Shown one piece after another: positions 54,069 through 63,013 of a stretch of 64,000 nucleotides of DNA. Numbering within the stretch: position 1 is the first letter of the stretch; each line of letters starts with the position of its first letter. A program made the position numbers and the translations under genes. The notes beneath the pieces were generated by a model that searched no databases, was not told where the DNA came from, and saw nothing but the letters and a program-made list of their open reading frames with translations. The stretch comes from FACHB-1406 sp034189065 (lineage in GTDB: Bacteria; Cyanobacteriota; Cyanobacteriia; Cyanobacteriales; Spirulinaceae). The stretch covers positions 40,800 to 104,799 of the forward strand of contig JAXHVQ010000006.1 in assembly GCA_034189065.1 (NCBI GenBank). Direction: 5' to 3'.

Positions 54069-54590
54069 ATGCCAAAGGGTCAAATGCGGTATCAATTGAG
54101 TTTAGCGATCGCGATCGCAGTTTTTCTCCTGGGATGCGGAACGCCGGTAACCCGCCAAACCCCCATTGATTCTGCTGCGGCATCTTCCCGAGCATTAACG
54201 CCCAAACAAGGACAAGTGTTACCCATCAGCGCGACAATCATTTTAGGAGGCGAAACCATTGAGTTAGAAGTGACTCAAACCCCCCAACAACAAGCCTTGG
54301 GTTTGATGTTCCGCGATCCTCTACCGGACAATCGAGGGATGTTATTCACCTTTGAACCGGCGCGAGAAGTGGGTTTTTGGATGAAAAATGTGAGCGTTCC
54401 GTTAGATATGATTTTTCTTCGAGACGGGGTAATTCGCGCGATCGCTAACGCTCCCCCTTGTACCAGCGATCCCTGTCCGACTTACGGTCCGAGGGAACCC
54501 ATCGACCAAGTGATAGAATTGCGAGGCGGGCGGGCGGCTGAGTTGGGTTTAAAACAAGGCGATCGCGCCATTGTCACATTTTTGGAATAA
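54069..54590 (+). CDS. DUF192 lipoprotein
   Basis: 173 residues. Signal with lipobox LLGC (SLAIAIAVFLLGCGTP). The DUF192 domain begins near residue 65: IELEVTQTPQQQALGLMFRD, NRGMLFTFEPAREVGFWMKN, VPLDMIFLRDGVI, ELRGGRAAELGLKQGDR. Periplasmic, function unknown. It lies 54 bp after nblR and may share its transcript. Its 3' end overlaps a small minus-strand frame by 17 bp. Confidence 0.9.
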   Translation: MPKGQMRYQLSLAIAIAVFLLGCGTPVTRQTPIDSAAASSRALTPKQGQVLPISATIILGGETIELEVTQTPQQQALGLMFRDPLPDNRGMLFTFEPAREVGFWMKNVSVPLDMIFLRDGVIRAIANAPPCTSDPCPTYGPREPIDQVIELRGGRAAELGLKQGDRAIVTFLE

Positions 54591-54795
54591 GTCCGGGTTT
54601 CTTGACAAAAACCACCTTGTTACCAATTTTGTAACTGCCCGGAATCTCCCCCATCCAGATTGTAGGATTAAACCATCCAGTTTTCAGTGAAAATTCTCCT
54701 TTTGGTGCGGATTTTTCGTAACTTTTGAGCGATAAAGGTGTTAAAATATGCAGAACTCTCGCAAGATCGAATGAGGAAACACTCTGAATCATCAT
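54574..54795 (-). CDS. small hypothetical protein, convergent with DUF192 gene
   Basis: 73 residues, starting MMIQSVSSFDLARVLHILTP. The second half (SLKTGWFNPTIWMGEIPGSY, KIGNKVVFVKKPGL) has the look of a small excisionase/MerR-like DNA-binding protein, but the match is only to general shape. The purine-rich GGGGGAT lies rather far upstream. It could also be a non-coding frame. Confidence 0.4.
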   Translation of the reverse strand: MMIQSVSSFDLARVLHILTPLSLKSYEKSAPKGEFSLKTGWFNPTIWMGEIPGSYKIGNKVVFVKKPGLIPKM

Positions 54796-55251
54796 TCGCT
54801 TGGTAGAATCCCCCCTAAAATGGTTTGAGTAAGATTGTAGTATTGATTTCTAGCTTGGCTTTTCAACCTGCTAAAAAAGGGTTTCTTAGCTCGCTAGGGT
54901 AAGCTCTCTACAACAAACCGACTCTTATAGAGGCGCGGACCGTGGCAATTGCTTAACCGAGCGAGTGGAATTCATCAAAATGCTGCCAGGTGAATTTCTC
55001 GGAAAAATTGCTCGGCAATAGACTCGAAATTTAAGATAGAAGAGCGTCCCAGGAGGATCGGTAACTCGTTCAAACCTGTTGCCGCTTTAAGATAATAAAA
55101 TTGAGCCAAGTTTAGTTCGCCTTTCCGAGCAGTTCTTTCCTATCATTAAGCCCAAATAACCGAAGGACAGTTGAGTAGAGATTATCTCTAGTTCAACTCC
55201 TTTAACTTCAACATAGACCTATAACAATTAGAAATTCTGGGTGTAAAAACC
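54796..55251. other. gene-free region upstream of the DUF2949 gene
   Basis: 456 bp with no accepted frame. It is GC-mixed with several possible hairpin arms (GCTCGCTAGGG, GGCGCGGACC, ACCGAGCGAGTGG) and no HIP1 cluster or heptamer array, which is unusual for gaps here. A long leader or a small RNA is possible. Confidence 0.45.
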
Positions 55252-55461
55252 ATGATGAAACCCGTAACGTATCGCAGATTTATTCACTTCCTCAAAGAAG
55301 AACTGGCTCTTTCTAGTGACTCGATTAAAACCGCAGAACGCCACTATGAAAGAGATCCGGGACACTTGCCTATGATTTTGTGGCAGTATGGTTTAGTAAC
55401 CCTCGAGCAACTTGACCGCATCTTTGATTGGCTAGAAAGCGCTCAAACGTTTAGCGGATAG
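55252..55461 (+). CDS. DUF2949 protein
   Basis: 69 residues (a second ATG at 55255). YRRFIHFLKEELALSSDSIK, TAERHYERDPGHLPMILWQY, GLVTLEQLDRIFDWLE is the DUF2949 pattern, a cyanobacterial family of unknown function. A terminator hairpin follows at 55530. Confidence 0.9.
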   Translation: MMKPVTYRRFIHFLKEELALSSDSIKTAERHYERDPGHLPMILWQYGLVTLEQLDRIFDWLESAQTFSG

Positions 55462-55529
55462 CGTTCGCTGTACCGTGCGATTTTAAGCCCTATTCGTTAA
55501 ATTTGCGCCATGCTTAAAGTAGAGAAACG

Positions 55530-55565
55530 AAGCGAAGTATCTATCAATGATACTTCGCTTTATTG
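55530..55565 (+). terminator. Rho-independent terminator after the DUF2949 gene
   Basis: AAGCGAAGTATC (55530-55541) pairs perfectly with GATACTTCGCTT (55549-55560), loop of 7, then TATT. It lies 69 bp after the stop codon. Confidence 0.8.
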
Positions 55566-56089
55566 TCGCGAGAGCATAGAAACAATGGCGATCGCGGTTA
55601 AGACCAGTTTCTTAAAGTAGCGTCTTAATTTGATACACAGCTTCCCATGCTGATTCCAGGGTAAACGCATCTAAATTGAGTTGACAAAAATGGTTGTTTG
55701 TGTAGGGAGACACGCCTGAGAACGCAACTTCCCTCCGGGGCTAATTTACGAAAACCAGACCCTTGAGAAACTTCTAACTATTTCCTAAAGTGGCGCATCT
55801 AGATTTTGACGCGATCGCGCGATCGCATTATTTGGAGCGAAAGCGTTCCCCATCATGAGGTTTCTCGCTATATTAATTTAATGAGCACTATACTAATAAA
55901 GCTTTGGCGCGGAAATAGTTAGCATTTTACCAGCAGTTGTAATTCAGAATGAGAGAATGGGAGAATGAAAGAATACGGAATTTATCAATTCGTTTTAAGC
56001 TAAACGCATCTAATATTGGTTATCCTCGATTCCCCCGTCCCCCAGTCTCCCCGTCAGACCCAAATCACGGCGGTTTTATGCCGAACAGC
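55562..56089. other. gene-free region between the DUF2949 gene and argS
   Basis: 528 bp, no gene recognised. It includes a double-HIP1 palindrome near 55811-55830 and GAGAATG(A/G)-type units near 55950. Confidence 0.6.
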
Positions 56090-57850
56090 TTACATCCTTT
56101 CCAATACAGAAATTCCCAGCAGCGACAGCCCTAATTTGAGCGTTCTCGCTGTCAAATCGCACAGAATGAGACGAGAGGTTCGGACGGGTTCTTCTGACTT
56201 TAGAACCGGGCAATTTTCAAAAAATTGGTTGTACTTTTGACTGAGTTCAAATAAGTATTGGCAGAGGCGGTTGGGAAGTAATTCTTTTTCAACTTCTGCG
56301 ATCGCTTCGCTCAGTTGCAAAATATGCTTAGCTAAAATTAACTCCTCTTCTGTTTTTAACAGGATTTCGGCGTTGTTGTTCAACTTTTCAAAATCAATCT
56401 TGCCTTTCCGACTAATGCCTTGAACGCGGACGTAAGCGTAGAGTAAATAAGGAGCTGTATTGCCTTGCAAGGCCAGCATTTTATTGTAACTAAAAATGTA
56501 GTTACTGTTACGATTTTGGCTCAAATCGGCATATTTAACAGCACTGATTCCAATAACTGTCGCCACGTGACGTTTAAATTCTTCTGTTTCAGTGCGTTTT
56601 TCTTCTTTAAGGCGAGTATCGAGGTCGGCGTAGGCGCGCGCGATCGCTTCGTCTAGCAAATCCCGCAAGCGAATAATTTCCCCCGAACGAGTCTTTATTT
56701 TCTTACCATCTTCTCCTAAAACGAGACCGAAAGCAACGTGAACGACTTCAACATCATCGGGAATCCATCCTGCCTTTTTCGCCACTTGAAAAACCTGGGC
56801 GAAATGATTAGCTTGTCCCGAATCGGTAACATAAATAATGCGCTTCGCCTCCTCGCTTTGAATGCGATGGCGCAAGGCGGCAAGATCGGTGGTGGCGTAG
56901 TTATAACCGCCGTCAGTTTTTTGCACAATTAGCGGTAAAGGTTCGCCGGATTTATTGGTAAATCCATCTAAGAAAACGCATTTTGCTCCTTGGTTTTTTT
57001 CAATTAAGCCTGTTTTTTCCAACGCTTCGACAACGTTGGGAAGTAGGGGATTGTAAAACGATTCTCCCCGTTCTTCCAGGTCAATGTCCAACCGCTCGTA
57101 AATAACTTTAAATTCGCGGCGAGATTGATCGCACAACAGTTGCCACGCACGACGAGTTTCTTCTGTGCCGGCTTGTAATTTGACGACTTCTTGGCGCGCC
57201 GTTTCTTTGAATTGTTCGTCTTCGTCGAAACGCGCTTTTGCCTTCTTGTAAAAAGAGACCAAATCGCCCAAATCCAACGCATCTGCTGTTGTTAATGCGT
57301 CGGGATAAGCTTCGCGAAGATAGGCAATCAACATTCCAAATTGGGTTCCCCAGTCACCGACGTGGTTGAGTCGAAGAACGTCTTGACCGCGAAATTCGAG
57401 AATGCGCGCGATCGCGTCGCCGATAATGGTCGAGCGCAAGTGACCGACGTGCATTTCTTTAGCAATATTGGGGCTAGAAAAATCGACAATTTCTCGCTGC
57501 GGTTCTTTAACTTCCTCCACTCCCAAACGCTCGTCGGTTTGGATGGCACTGAGTTGTTCTTCAAGATAACTAGGCTTGAGGGTTAAATTAATAAAACCGG
57601 GACCGGCAATTTCGGGCGGTTTGCACAGGGAACTTACGTCTAAATGGTCGATGATTTTTTTTGCAATTTCTCGAGGTTTTTGCTTTAACTCTTTAGCTAA
57701 AGGGAGGGCAATATTGCATTGATAGTCTCCAAACTTGGGATTGCTCGCCGGAACAATAATTGAGTCGCGATCGCTAACTTCCGAACCGATTGCTGCCTTC
57801 AAAGCTTGGCTAAAGTGCTGTTGGAGTTGGTCTTGGATAGAATTATTCAT
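56090..57850 (-). CDS. argS: arginyl-tRNA synthetase
   Basis: 586 residues, class I synthetase, charges tRNA-Arg. N-terminal Add-1-type domain (ASNPKFGDYQCNIALPLAKE), HIGH motif in KEMHVGHLRSTIIGDAIARI, NHVGDWGTQFGMLI, the KMSKS-region equivalent GEDGKKIKTRSGEIIRL, and the DALR anticodon-binding domain at the C-terminus (LYAYVRVQGISRKG ... RTSRLILCDLTARTLKLGLS). The initial codons ATG AAT AAT are within a GAATAAT repeat array; the minus-strand upstream has no Shine-Dalgarno sequence. Confidence 0.97.
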   Translation of the reverse strand: MNNSIQDQLQQHFSQALKAAIGSEVSDRDSIIVPASNPKFGDYQCNIALPLAKELKQKPREIAKKIIDHLDVSSLCKPPEIAGPGFINLTLKPSYLEEQLSAIQTDERLGVEEVKEPQREIVDFSSPNIAKEMHVGHLRSTIIGDAIARILEFRGQDVLRLNHVGDWGTQFGMLIAYLREAYPDALTTADALDLGDLVSFYKKAKARFDEDEQFKETARQEVVKLQAGTEETRRAWQLLCDQSRREFKVIYERLDIDLEERGESFYNPLLPNVVEALEKTGLIEKNQGAKCVFLDGFTNKSGEPLPLIVQKTDGGYNYATTDLAALRHRIQSEEAKRIIYVTDSGQANHFAQVFQVAKKAGWIPDDVEVVHVAFGLVLGEDGKKIKTRSGEIIRLRDLLDEAIARAYADLDTRLKEEKRTETEEFKRHVATVIGISAVKYADLSQNRNSNYIFSYNKMLALQGNTAPYLLYAYVRVQGISRKGKIDFEKLNNNAEILLKTEEELILAKHILQLSEAIAEVEKELLPNRLCQYLFELSQKYNQFFENCPVLKSEEPVRTSRLILCDLTARTLKLGLSLLGISVLERM

Positions 57851-57883
57851 AATGAATAATGAATAATGAATAATTATTCATTG
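57842..57883 (+). repeat. heptamer array at the argS start
   Basis: AATTATTCATAATGAATAAT, then further AATGAAT units and an inverted TTATTCATTG end. The array is partly palindromic and includes the argS start codon (57848-57850). Confidence 0.9.
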
Positions 57884-57942
57884 ATAAAAGACACCGCGAT
57901 CGCGGAAACTTCAATAGGTGCGCTTTTCTACTATACTACAGT

Positions 57943-59139
57943 TTAATACAGCTTGAAAACCACAGAAGCCAACCCGCCGAGAATGGCACCTCCTAACACA
58001 ATCCAAGGGGGGTTGAGATTGAAGAAAAATAGCGCGATCGCGGCAAAAATCGCAATTCCCCAAGCTACGGGTTGCAACGGTTGTAGTAAGGTTCCTCGAG
58101 CCAATTGTAGCGCCACCACCGCCATCAAAGCAACAGCGCTGACATTGATGGCATCGAGAAACGCAGAAGCCCATTTCCATTGTCTCAGCTTAGGGATTAA
58201 AGGGTTGAGGGCAGCGACAAATAGGAACGATGGGAAGAAAATGGCGAGGGTAGCGACAATTGCGCCGGGAACACCTGCGATAATGTAGCCGATAAATGTA
58301 GAAGTCGAGAGGACGGGACCGGGCGTAAACTGACCGATCGCGATCGCGTCGAGTAATTCCTGCTGCGTCATCCAACCGTACTTCTCGACAACTTCCCCTT
58401 GCAAAAAGGCAATTAAAACGTAGCCGCTGCCAAATAAAACCGACCCGATTTTCAGAAAAAATAGACCCAATTGCCACAACGAAGGCGTGACTTTTGTCCC
58501 ATTTTGTGCTGCGACAACGGCGGAAGTTTCCCACAGCGCGCTCAAATTTAATCCAGCTACAACCATTTCCACCGTACCATCGGGAGGAGCCTTCCGATCC
58601 GCCGCAACCCGCAGCCAAATTGCGCCCGCAATTCCCCCCAACAATAACGATAAAACTTCGTTAACCCCCAACAACAATAATGGTACAACGCCCAGGGAAA
58701 TCGCGAATAATTGCCGACTTTTAATGGCTTTTTTGCCCAAACGCCATAATGCCCCTAAAATAATGACTAATACAGCGGGTTTAATACCATACAACAGCGG
58801 TGTTACGGTGGGTAACGTGCCAAAGCGAACGTAAATCCAGGCAAAGACGGCTGTAATTAGAACCGCAGGAAAAATAAAACAAACGCCAGCAACAATTAAT
58901 CCCGGCACACCGGCGTAAGAATAGCCGACATGAATTGCCATTTCCGTGGAATTTGGACCCGGAATGAGATTAGTCGCCCCCAAAAGGTCGAGAAAATGCG
59001 ATCGCGTCAGCCACCGACGGCGTTCGACAACTTCCTCGTCCATCATGGCAATATGGGCTGCCGGACCGCCAAATCCCACAATTCCCAGCTTGAGGAAGAG
59101 TCGAGCGAGTTGTTTGATTTGTGGTTGGTTATGGGTCAT
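57943..59139 (-). CDS. chrA: chromate transporter ChrA, two CHR domains
   Basis: 398 residues. Two homologous halves, each with the CHR signature: FLKLGIVGFGGPAAHIAMMD and FLKIGSVLFGSGYVLIAFLQ, followed in the halves by NLIPGPNSTEMAIHVGY and GQFTPGPVLSTSTFIGYIIA. About ten to twelve hydrophobic segments. ChrA exports chromate or related oxyanions. It starts 98 bp from the Rieske gene and is transcribed divergently. Confidence 0.93.
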   Translation of the reverse strand: MTHNQPQIKQLARLFLKLGIVGFGGPAAHIAMMDEEVVERRRWLTRSHFLDLLGATNLIPGPNSTEMAIHVGYSYAGVPGLIVAGVCFIFPAVLITAVFAWIYVRFGTLPTVTPLLYGIKPAVLVIILGALWRLGKKAIKSRQLFAISLGVVPLLLLGVNEVLSLLLGGIAGAIWLRVAADRKAPPDGTVEMVVAGLNLSALWETSAVVAAQNGTKVTPSLWQLGLFFLKIGSVLFGSGYVLIAFLQGEVVEKYGWMTQQELLDAIAIGQFTPGPVLSTSTFIGYIIAGVPGAIVATLAIFFPSFLFVAALNPLIPKLRQWKWASAFLDAINVSAVALMAVVALQLARGTLLQPLQPVAWGIAIFAAIALFFFNLNPPWIVLGGAILGGLASVVFKLY

Positions 59140-59205
59140 TGGTTATGGGTCATTGGGAATGGGGAATCGGGAATGGGAATTGGGTTAAATTAATCTTAGA
59201 TAACA

Positions 59206-59240
59206 AAAGACGAAAGACGAAAGACGAAAGACAAAAGATG
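59206..59240 (+). repeat. heptamer array AAAGACG x5 ending in a start codon
   Basis: Units at 59206, 59213, 59220 (AAAGACG), 59227 (AAAGACA) and 59234 (AAAGATG). The last variant supplies the ATG at 59238 of the Rieske gene. Confidence 0.92.
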
Positions 59241-60638
59241 GTAAGCCTTCAATCCCAAGGGAACGACTTCCAAGCCACAACCACTCCAAACCCCCTCGGC
59301 GGAACCGATCCCGAACGCTTCGATGTCAAAGAAGCTTGGTACCCCGTCGCCTATGTCCAAGACCTAGACCCAGCAAAATTGACTCCCTTTACCCTCTTAG
59401 GTCAAGATTTAGTCATTTGGTACGATCCCCCCGCCCAAACGTGGCGCGCCTTCGAGGATCGATGTCCCCATCGCCTCGCCCCCCTTTCCCAAGGTCGCGT
59501 TAACGAAGACGGACACCTAGAATGTCCTTATCACGGTTGGGCCTTTTCCGGCGAGGGCAATTGCCAAGTCATTCCCCAACAAAAGGAAGGGGGACAGGCG
59601 CAACAATCCAAACGCGCTTGTATCGCTGCCTTTACTACCCATATCCAACAGGGATTATTATTTGTCTATCCCGGCAATTCCGCCAATGCCCCCCTCGTAG
59701 AAGTTCCGATCGTTGAACCTCTCGAAGAATCCCCCCAAGATTGGGTTTGCCTCGATACCTTCCGCGACTTGCCCTACGACGCGCTGACCTTGCTCGAAAA
59801 CGTCCTAGACTCCAGCCACATTCCCTTTACCCATCACAAATCCGTAGGCGATCGCGCCAATGTCTCTCCTGTGGAGTTAGAGGTGGTTGAGTCGGGAAAA
59901 GGCGGTTTCAAAGGAATTTGGGAAGAAGGGCCGCGACGCGGGACGCTAGGGCGGCAAGAGACAACGTTTATTGCGCCGGGACTGATGTGGCACGACCTCA
60001 CCTCGAAGCAGTTTGGAAGGACGATGACGGTGGTTTATGCGACTCCGATCCGTAAGGGAGAATGTCGGTTATTTGCTCGTTTTCCGTTTAAGTTTTCGTC
60101 AAAATTACCGGCATTTTTTATTAAATTATCGCCGCGCTGGTATTCTCATATCAATCAAAATGCGATTCTCGAAGACGACCAAATTTTCTTACATCTTCAA
60201 GAACGCTATCTTGAGGATGCGGGAGGAGGAGCGAATTTAAATAAGGCGTTTTATTTGCCGACAAAGGCGGATTTATTCGTGTTTGAGTTTCGGTCTTGGG
60301 TGAATCAGTACCAAGCAGACCCATTTCTAGGAACCCCGCTACCGCCGCCTTTGAGTACGGAACAATTGCTCGACCGCTACTCTTCTCATACATCCAAGTG
60401 TGCAAGTTGTCAAGGGGCGCTAACTCGGATTCAACAATTGAGGTTGGCGTGTGTTGTTGCGATCGCGATCGCGTGGGTCGGATTGCCGCTAGGCGCTTTC
60501 TTTCTGTCACGCCATGATTGGTGGGTTCTCGTTGGATTGAGCATTGCGATCGCGCTTTTGGGCGGAATCTGGTTCGCTTTGGGTCGCTTGGAACGCAAAT
60601 TTTACCGAGGTCGAGAAATTCCACCGAGGAATGAGTAG
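59238..60638 (+). CDS. Rieske [2Fe-2S] oxygenase, PaO/TIC55-like
   Basis: 466 residues from the ATG at 59238; a much longer frame upstream consists of repeat-derived Gly/Trp-rich sequence and is rejected. Rieske cluster motif: CPHRLAPL ... CPYHGWAF (CxH and CxxH). Mononuclear iron-binding region: DSSHIPFTHHKS after LENVLD. The PaO-type C-terminal part has two membrane segments (LRLACVVAIAIAWVGLPLGA; VLVGLSIAIALLGGIWFALG) preceded by the redox CxxC (SKCASCQGAL) typical of PaO/TIC55/PTC52 proteins. It is probably a chlorophyll-breakdown or related oxygenase, thylakoid or plasma membrane associated. Confidence 0.9.
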   Translation: MVSLQSQGNDFQATTTPNPLGGTDPERFDVKEAWYPVAYVQDLDPAKLTPFTLLGQDLVIWYDPPAQTWRAFEDRCPHRLAPLSQGRVNEDGHLECPYHGWAFSGEGNCQVIPQQKEGGQAQQSKRACIAAFTTHIQQGLLFVYPGNSANAPLVEVPIVEPLEESPQDWVCLDTFRDLPYDALTLLENVLDSSHIPFTHHKSVGDRANVSPVELEVVESGKGGFKGIWEEGPRRGTLGRQETTFIAPGLMWHDLTSKQFGRTMTVVYATPIRKGECRLFARFPFKFSSKLPAFFIKLSPRWYSHINQNAILEDDQIFLHLQERYLEDAGGGANLNKAFYLPTKADLFVFEFRSWVNQYQADPFLGTPLPPPLSTEQLLDRYSSHTSKCASCQGALTRIQQLRLACVVAIAIAWVGLPLGAFFLSRHDWWVLVGLSIAIALLGGIWFALGRLERKFYRGREIPPRNE

Positions 60639-61081
60639 GGGGTCGTTATTAATGAATAATGAATAATGAATAATGAATAATGAATAATGAATAGTGAATA
60701 ATTGATAAATTAGGTCTAATGTGGAATAGATAGCGAAACCACGGTTTTCCGTCAAAACCTAATCTCTTCAGCATAGCTGCCTGTCTTAGTTCGCGTTCCC
60801 TTGCGCCTTTCGCCGACGCGGGTTCCGACCTCTTTCGTCCGACGCGGGGTCTCGGCGCTTCAGCATAGCTGCCTTATATCGTAACGGTTAGACTTAATTC
60901 AACATCAGACGTGAATTAAATCTAAGACTTCTTCGTAAAGGAAAAAAAGGACACGGGCAATTAGATCTCGCGAGGCTTACAAGGTGCGGATGTACCGAAA
61001 ACCCTACCCGCACACAGCCCCTTCTAATTGCCGTATCAATCGTTGTTCATTATTAATTATTCATTATTCACTATTCATTAT
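60639..61081. other. repeat-rich intergenic region, convergent gene ends
   Basis: It contains TAATGAA arrays (60650-60703), a 17-bp direct repeat CTTCAGCATAGCTGCCT at 60766-60782 and 60858-60874, and a further array (61045-61084) which supplies the stop of the antiporter gene. No gene. Confidence 0.75.
60650..60703 (+). repeat. heptamer array TAATGAA x7
   Basis: Seven units, the last with AGTGAAT variation, then TAATTGATAAATTAGGTCTAA, related to the dispersed 16-mer motif at 9679. Confidence 0.92.
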
Positions 61082-61084
61082 TCA
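61045..61084 (+). repeat. heptamer array ATTATTC (with ACTATTC) at the antiporter gene end
   Basis: Five or six degenerate units of TTCATTA/TTCACTA. The final TCA, read on the minus strand, is the TGA stop of the antiporter gene. Confidence 0.9.
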
Positions 61085-63013
61085 AGGGATTTTTTCCACC
61101 GCCGGTTCCGCAATTCCCGCAGACAAAGGAACTTCCTCCACTTCGGGCAACTTCTCCAAAGCCAAACGAGAAGACTGACTCGCTCCCGAAAGGCGCTTGA
61201 GCAATTGCGGTCGGGGATCGTGAAGTAAATAGCTAATTTCATCGCCCGCTTGCCATTCTTCCCCCGCTTTAATTGCCCGTAAAGAATTCTTGCGACGCAC
61301 CAACAGCGGTAAAAGTTCTCCAGTACGAATCAACGCCTTCAAATGCGCGATCTGGAACGCCAAACCCTCCTGCTTGAGAACGGTTCGTCCCAACTTAACC
61401 TGACCGTTATTTAAATACTGATTCCAGGTTTTGACCGGTAACTGGGCGACGAACGCCGAACTCACTTTCGTCTTATTCGTCTTCTTATTCGCCGTGACGC
61501 TTTCATCGGGATTGTGGGGAAAAATTGCTCCCACGCGGGGCGGATTAAACTCTTCAACCGCACGTTGGGCAAGAACCAAATTCACCTCCCCGTTGCTAGT
61601 CAGCGCCAAAAAGGTTCCGATCGCATGAACCCCTGCCTCTTCCAACACCTCCGGATCCAAGCCGCTACTTTGAAACACGCGCAAATTCTCATCCCTCGCC
61701 TTTTGACACGCCTCCGCATCGGTATCGATCATCACCACCGACTCTCCCTCCTCCTGAAAAAGGCGACCGAGCAAGCGTCCCAGGGGATTGCAGCCAATAA
61801 TTACCGCTCCCGTTGCCTCAGAAGATGTAATTTTCAGCCAACTGGCGATCCAACGCGCCGACAAACCCTGGATGAAAACCGTCATCATAATCGTCAGAAA
61901 GACCAACGCTTTAATGGCCTCTCCCCCATTAATCCCCCGTTGGGCGAGGAGAATGGCAAATAGCGAAGCAATGGAAGCCGAAACAATTCCTTTAGGAGCA
62001 ACCCAGGCTAAAAAGAGCTTTTGTCTCCAGTTCAGATCGCTGTTCCAGGTACACAGCGCAACGCTGAGGGGACGAACCACCAGCATCAAGCACAGAACCG
62101 TCCACAAACTTCCCCAACCCAGGGCAAAGATACTCGCCACAGACAAATCGGCTGCCAGTAGGATAAATAACACCGAAACGCCCAAAACCGTCAACTGTCC
62201 CTTGAACCGTCGCAACATTCGTTCTTCAGGCACAGAAGAGGCTCTCAGCACCAAACCGGCCACTACCGTTGCCATCAATCCCGACTCGCCGCGAAGGGTT
62301 TGGGCGAGACCGAATAATCCCCAAACGCCAGCTAAAACCACGAGACCCTTGAGTTCTTCAGACACAAAGCCCGCCTTTTTCAGGAATAGACTGAGCAACC
62401 AACCGCCTGCTGCCCCAATGACAGCGCCAATTCCCAAACGCAAGCTCAAACCGCTCACCACTTCCAACGGCACCGCATCGCTGTTCAAAATCGTATCCAA
62501 GACGACCACAGCGAGAATTGCGCCGACGGGGTCGATGAGAACGCCTTCCCCTTCCAACAACGTGGCGACTTGGCGGTCAACTTGCACCTGTTTGAGCAGG
62601 GGAGAAATGACCGTGGGACCTGTGACAACGACGAGGGAAGCGTAGAGAAAGGCAATAGACCAGGGAAATTCGCTCAGCCAGTGCGCCGCCATGCCGCCGC
62701 CGACAAGGGTGAGGAGGGTTCCGCCGGTGACGAGATTGCGCAAAGTCCCCGAAACTCGACCTAAGTCGCGCAGTTCTAAGTTTAAGCCGCCCTCGAACAA
62801 AATAATCGCGACGGCAAGGGCGACTAGGACTTCAAGTCCTACGCCCAAGTCGTGCGGGTGTAGTAGATGCAAGCCATCCGAACCCAATATGAGACCAAAC
62901 AGCAGCAGAAAGACGATGCTGGGGACTTTGAGGAATTCGGCGACAACTTGGGCGCTGATGCCTGCAAGGGTCGCAATAACGATTTGCAGGGTCAGTTCAA
63001 ACGATCCTTCCAT
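61082..63013 (-). CDS. cation:proton antiporter (CPA family) with TrkA-N domain
   Basis: 643 residues. The first about 400 hold some twelve hydrophobic segments with family motifs ILFEGGLNLELRDLGR, VVVTGPTVISPLL, EGVLIDPVGAI (the ion-binding Asp-Pro) and GLMATVVAGLVL. A TrkA-N Rossmann-type domain then follows (GAVIIGCNPLGRLLGRLFQE, VVMIDTDAEACQKARDENLR), and a C-terminal TrkA-C-like tail. It probably exports Na+ or K+ in exchange for H+ and is regulated by nucleotides. The stop codon belongs to a heptamer array. No partner genes. Confidence 0.92.
   Translation of the reverse strand: MEGSFELTLQIVIATLAGISAQVVAEFLKVPSIVFLLLFGLILGSDGLHLLHPHDLGVGLEVLVALAVAIILFEGGLNLELRDLGRVSGTLRNLVTGGTLLTLVGGGMAAHWLSEFPWSIAFLYASLVVVTGPTVISPLLKQVQVDRQVATLLEGEGVLIDPVGAILAVVVLDTILNSDAVPLEVVSGLSLRLGIGAVIGAAGGWLLSLFLKKAGFVSEELKGLVVLAGVWGLFGLAQTLRGESGLMATVVAGLVLRASSVPEERMLRRFKGQLTVLGVSVLFILLAADLSVASIFALGWGSLWTVLCLMLVVRPLSVALCTWNSDLNWRQKLFLAWVAPKGIVSASIASLFAILLAQRGINGGEAIKALVFLTIMMTVFIQGLSARWIASWLKITSSEATGAVIIGCNPLGRLLGRLFQEEGESVVMIDTDAEACQKARDENLRVFQSSGLDPEVLEEAGVHAIGTFLALTSNGEVNLVLAQRAVEEFNPPRVGAIFPHNPDESVTANKKTNKTKVSSAFVAQLPVKTWNQYLNNGQVKLGRTVLKQEGLAFQIAHLKALIRTGELLPLLVRRKNSLRAIKAGEEWQAGDEISYLLHDPRPQLLKRLSGASQSSRLALEKLPEVEEVPLSAGIAEPAVEKIP

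Noticed and set aside
59121..59237. N-terminal extension of the Rieske protein
   Set aside because: The upstream frame is made of repeat DNA (Gly/Trp-rich, then Lys/Arg-rich) with no resemblance to the family.
61788..62645. 285-codon plus-strand frame
   Set aside because: It is antisense to the antiporter gene, Thr/Arg/Pro-rich and without any family resemblance.
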